Positions 5,523 through 6,247 of a stretch of DNA of 6,247 bases are shown here, piece after piece (position 1 is the stretch's first letter; every line of letters starts with the position of its first letter). The DNA is from an uncultured bacterium (GTDB lineage Bacteria; Desulfobacterota; Desulfobulbia; Desulfobulbales; Desulfobulbaceae), in NCBI GenBank assembly GCA_903842475.1, contig CAIMMA010000277.1, positions 1-6,247 of the forward strand, written 5' to 3'. A program made the position numbers and the translations under genes. The notes beneath the pieces were generated by a model, which ran no database searches, was not told the origin of the DNA, and saw only the letters and a list, made by a program, of their open reading frames with translations.

Positions 5523-5774
5523 ATGCATCGTGCAAGTTCCGTTACCCCCGTGCCATCCATGGTTGAATGTTACCTGCTCATCCGTGCGGAGAAAATCAGC
5601 TGGTTACAGTTCGTGCTCGAGGGGCACGACGGGCTGGCCATCCTGACCACCATCTCTTCAAAAACAGGCCTGGTGCGACTTCAGACCCTTGCGCCCCGCT
5701 TTGGCGAAACCATGCGCCTGGTCAACGCCCTGGCGGCCGACTTGTCCCCTTTTCGATCTCACTTACAAGATTAA
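5523..5774 (+). CDS. DUF4911-like small protein of unknown function
   Basis: An 83-residue protein with no signal peptide or membrane segment. Residues 14-74 (VECYLLIRAEKISWLQFVLEG, then HDGLAILTTISS, LVRLQTLAPRF and TMRLVNALAADL) suggest a small beta-alpha-beta-beta-alpha fold. The pattern of a strand, a helix with FVLEGHDGLA, and strands with a T-rich turn resembles what I recall of DUF4911, a family common in Deltaproteobacteria; this was not checked by search. The first 12 residues are Ser/Pro/Val-rich and probably disordered. The start at 5523 is supported by AAGGA (5509-5513), 9 bases upstream and overlapping the purB stop; the in-frame Met 13 (5559) has no ribosome site. The gene sits between purB and miaB, apparently co-transcribed. 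No function can be assigned. Confidence 0.8.
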   Translation: MHRASSVTPVPSMVECYLLIRAEKISWLQFVLEGHDGLAILTTISSKTGLVRLQTLAPRFGETMRLVNALAADLSPFRSHLQD

Positions 5775-5776
5775 CA

Positions 5777-5797
5777 ATGAACAGTATCGAGCTGTAA
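5777..5797 (+). other. Six-codon mini-ORF (MNSIEL) before miaB
   Basis: It begins 2 bases after the stop of the DUF4911-like gene and ends in TAA, whose last A begins another ATG (TAATG, 5795-5799). That ATG starts a two-codon unit (ATG AGC TAA, 5797-5805), whose final A in turn is the first base of the miaB start (TAATG, 5803-5807). The chain could let ribosomes terminate and reinitiate stepwise into miaB. No good ribosome site precedes any of these starts. It may be meaningless filler; I see no evidence that the peptide itself matters. Confidence 0.3.
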
Positions 5798-5810
5798 TGA
5801 GCTAATGAGC
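5795..5810 (+). repeat. Tandem 8-base duplication at the miaB start
   Basis: TAATGAGC occurs twice in direct succession (5795-5802 and 5803-5810). The second copy holds the miaB start codon and Ser 2; the first holds an ATG closed by a stop after one more codon. This looks like a replication-slippage duplication of the start region. Confidence 0.7.
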
Positions 5811-6247
5811 AAGAGTCTATATATCAAGACCTTTGGTTGTCAGATGAATGAACGGGACTCCGAGATCATCGAGCAACTCCTGGCACAAGAGGGCTATGTC
5901 CCGACGGATCGCGCCGAAGGTGCTGATTTGATTCTGATCAACACCTGTAGCATTCGTGAAAAAGCCGAACAAAAGGTATTCAGCCTGTTAGGGTCGCTAC
6001 GCGAGGAAAAGGTGCGCAACCCCTTGATGCTGCTCGGGGTCACCGGGTGTGTCGCCCAACAGGAAGGGGAACATATCCGCAATCGAATGCCGCACGTCGA
6101 CCTGATCGTCGGGACCCAGCAGATCTACCGCTTGCCCGAGATGCTGGCTCGTCTGGAACAACGGACAACCTCCAGGGAAATCGCCACCAACCTGGAGACC
6201 TCGTTCAGCATTCCTCCTTTTCAGAAACTGCTGGTCAATGCGCCCCC
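5805..6247 (+). CDS. miaB: tRNA-2-methylthio-N6-dimethylallyladenosine synthase MiaB, N-terminal part (3' end outside window)
   Basis: The first 147 codons are present, still open at the window end. MiaB is a radical-SAM methylthiotransferase with two [4Fe-4S] clusters that converts i6A37 to ms2i6A37 in tRNA, acting on the product of MiaA. The visible part is the N-terminal methylthiotransferase (UPF0004) domain. It has KTFGCQMNERDSE (residues 8-20), INTCSIREKAEQK (45-57) and GVTGCVAQQEG (78-88), giving the three cluster cysteines Cys 12, Cys 48 and Cys 82. DLIVGTQQI (99-107) matches the family. The radical-SAM CxxxCxxC motif and TRAM domain lie beyond the window. QMNERDSE and NTCSIREKA favour MiaB over the relatives RimO and MtaB. 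ATG 5805 is the only plausible start: the ATG at 5797 is closed by a stop after one codon. The ribosome site is weak (GAG 5799-5801 or 5789-5791). Confidence 0.95.
   Translation, partial: MSKSLYIKTFGCQMNERDSEIIEQLLAQEGYVPTDRAEGADLILINTCSIREKAEQKVFSLLGSLREEKVRNPLMLLGVTGCVAQQEGEHIRNRMPHVDLIVGTQQIYRLPEMLARLEQRTTSREIATNLETSFSIPPFQKLLVNAP

Noticed and set aside
5523..5774. Small gene after purB considered as purS
   Set aside because: PurS proteins are also about 80 residues, but the PurS pattern (KVYVTLKxGVLDPQG-like start) is absent; the sequence fits DUF4911 better.

Overview
The window looks like ordinary chromosomal housekeeping sequence from a Deltaproteobacterium in the modern Desulfobacterota sense, most plausibly of the Desulfuromonadales (Geobacter/Pelobacter/Desulfuromonas type). 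The clues are a CimA-type citramalate synthase, a small DUF4911-like protein, a eukaryote-like adenylosuccinate lyase, and moderate GC with codon use typical of that group. The placement rests on remembered family resemblance, not on a search. All genes lie on the + strand. I see no mobile element, CRISPR array, tRNA, rRNA or foreign island.

Left block (1-3904): the 3' end of cimA (isoleucine precursor synthesis) overlaps by 20 bases a membrane-anchored ComEA-like helix-hairpin-helix gene. That gene overlaps miaA (tRNA A37 prenylation) by the 4-base ATGA, and recJ (single-strand 5'-3' exonuclease) follows 27 bases later. The spacing suggests one transcription unit. However, a textbook intrinsic-terminator shape (10-bp stem, 4-base loop, T5-C-T4) lies at 714-745, just past the cimA stop and inside the coding sequence for the membrane anchor of the ComEA-like protein. 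Expression of comEA-miaA-recJ may therefore be attenuated relative to cimA.

Gap (3905-4067): an AT-rich 163-base intergenic region with two perfect palindromes (16 and 14 bp). It is the only clear regulatory gap in the window and the likely site of the purB promoter.

Right block (4068-6247): purB (purine synthesis), a DUF4911-like 83-residue protein, a short stretch of tiny overlapping start/stop units built on an 8-base tandem duplication, and the N-terminal 147 codons of miaB, cut by the window end. MiaA and MiaB perform successive steps on the same tRNA base (i6A37, then ms2i6A37), so the window holds both ends of one modification pathway separated by recJ and purine genes.

I did not find an obvious new multi-gene system. 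The observations most worth a second look are the terminator embedded in the comEA-like gene, the stop-start chain before miaB, the long hairpin inside recJ, the animal/yeast-like PurB, and the uncharacterised DUF4911-like protein.
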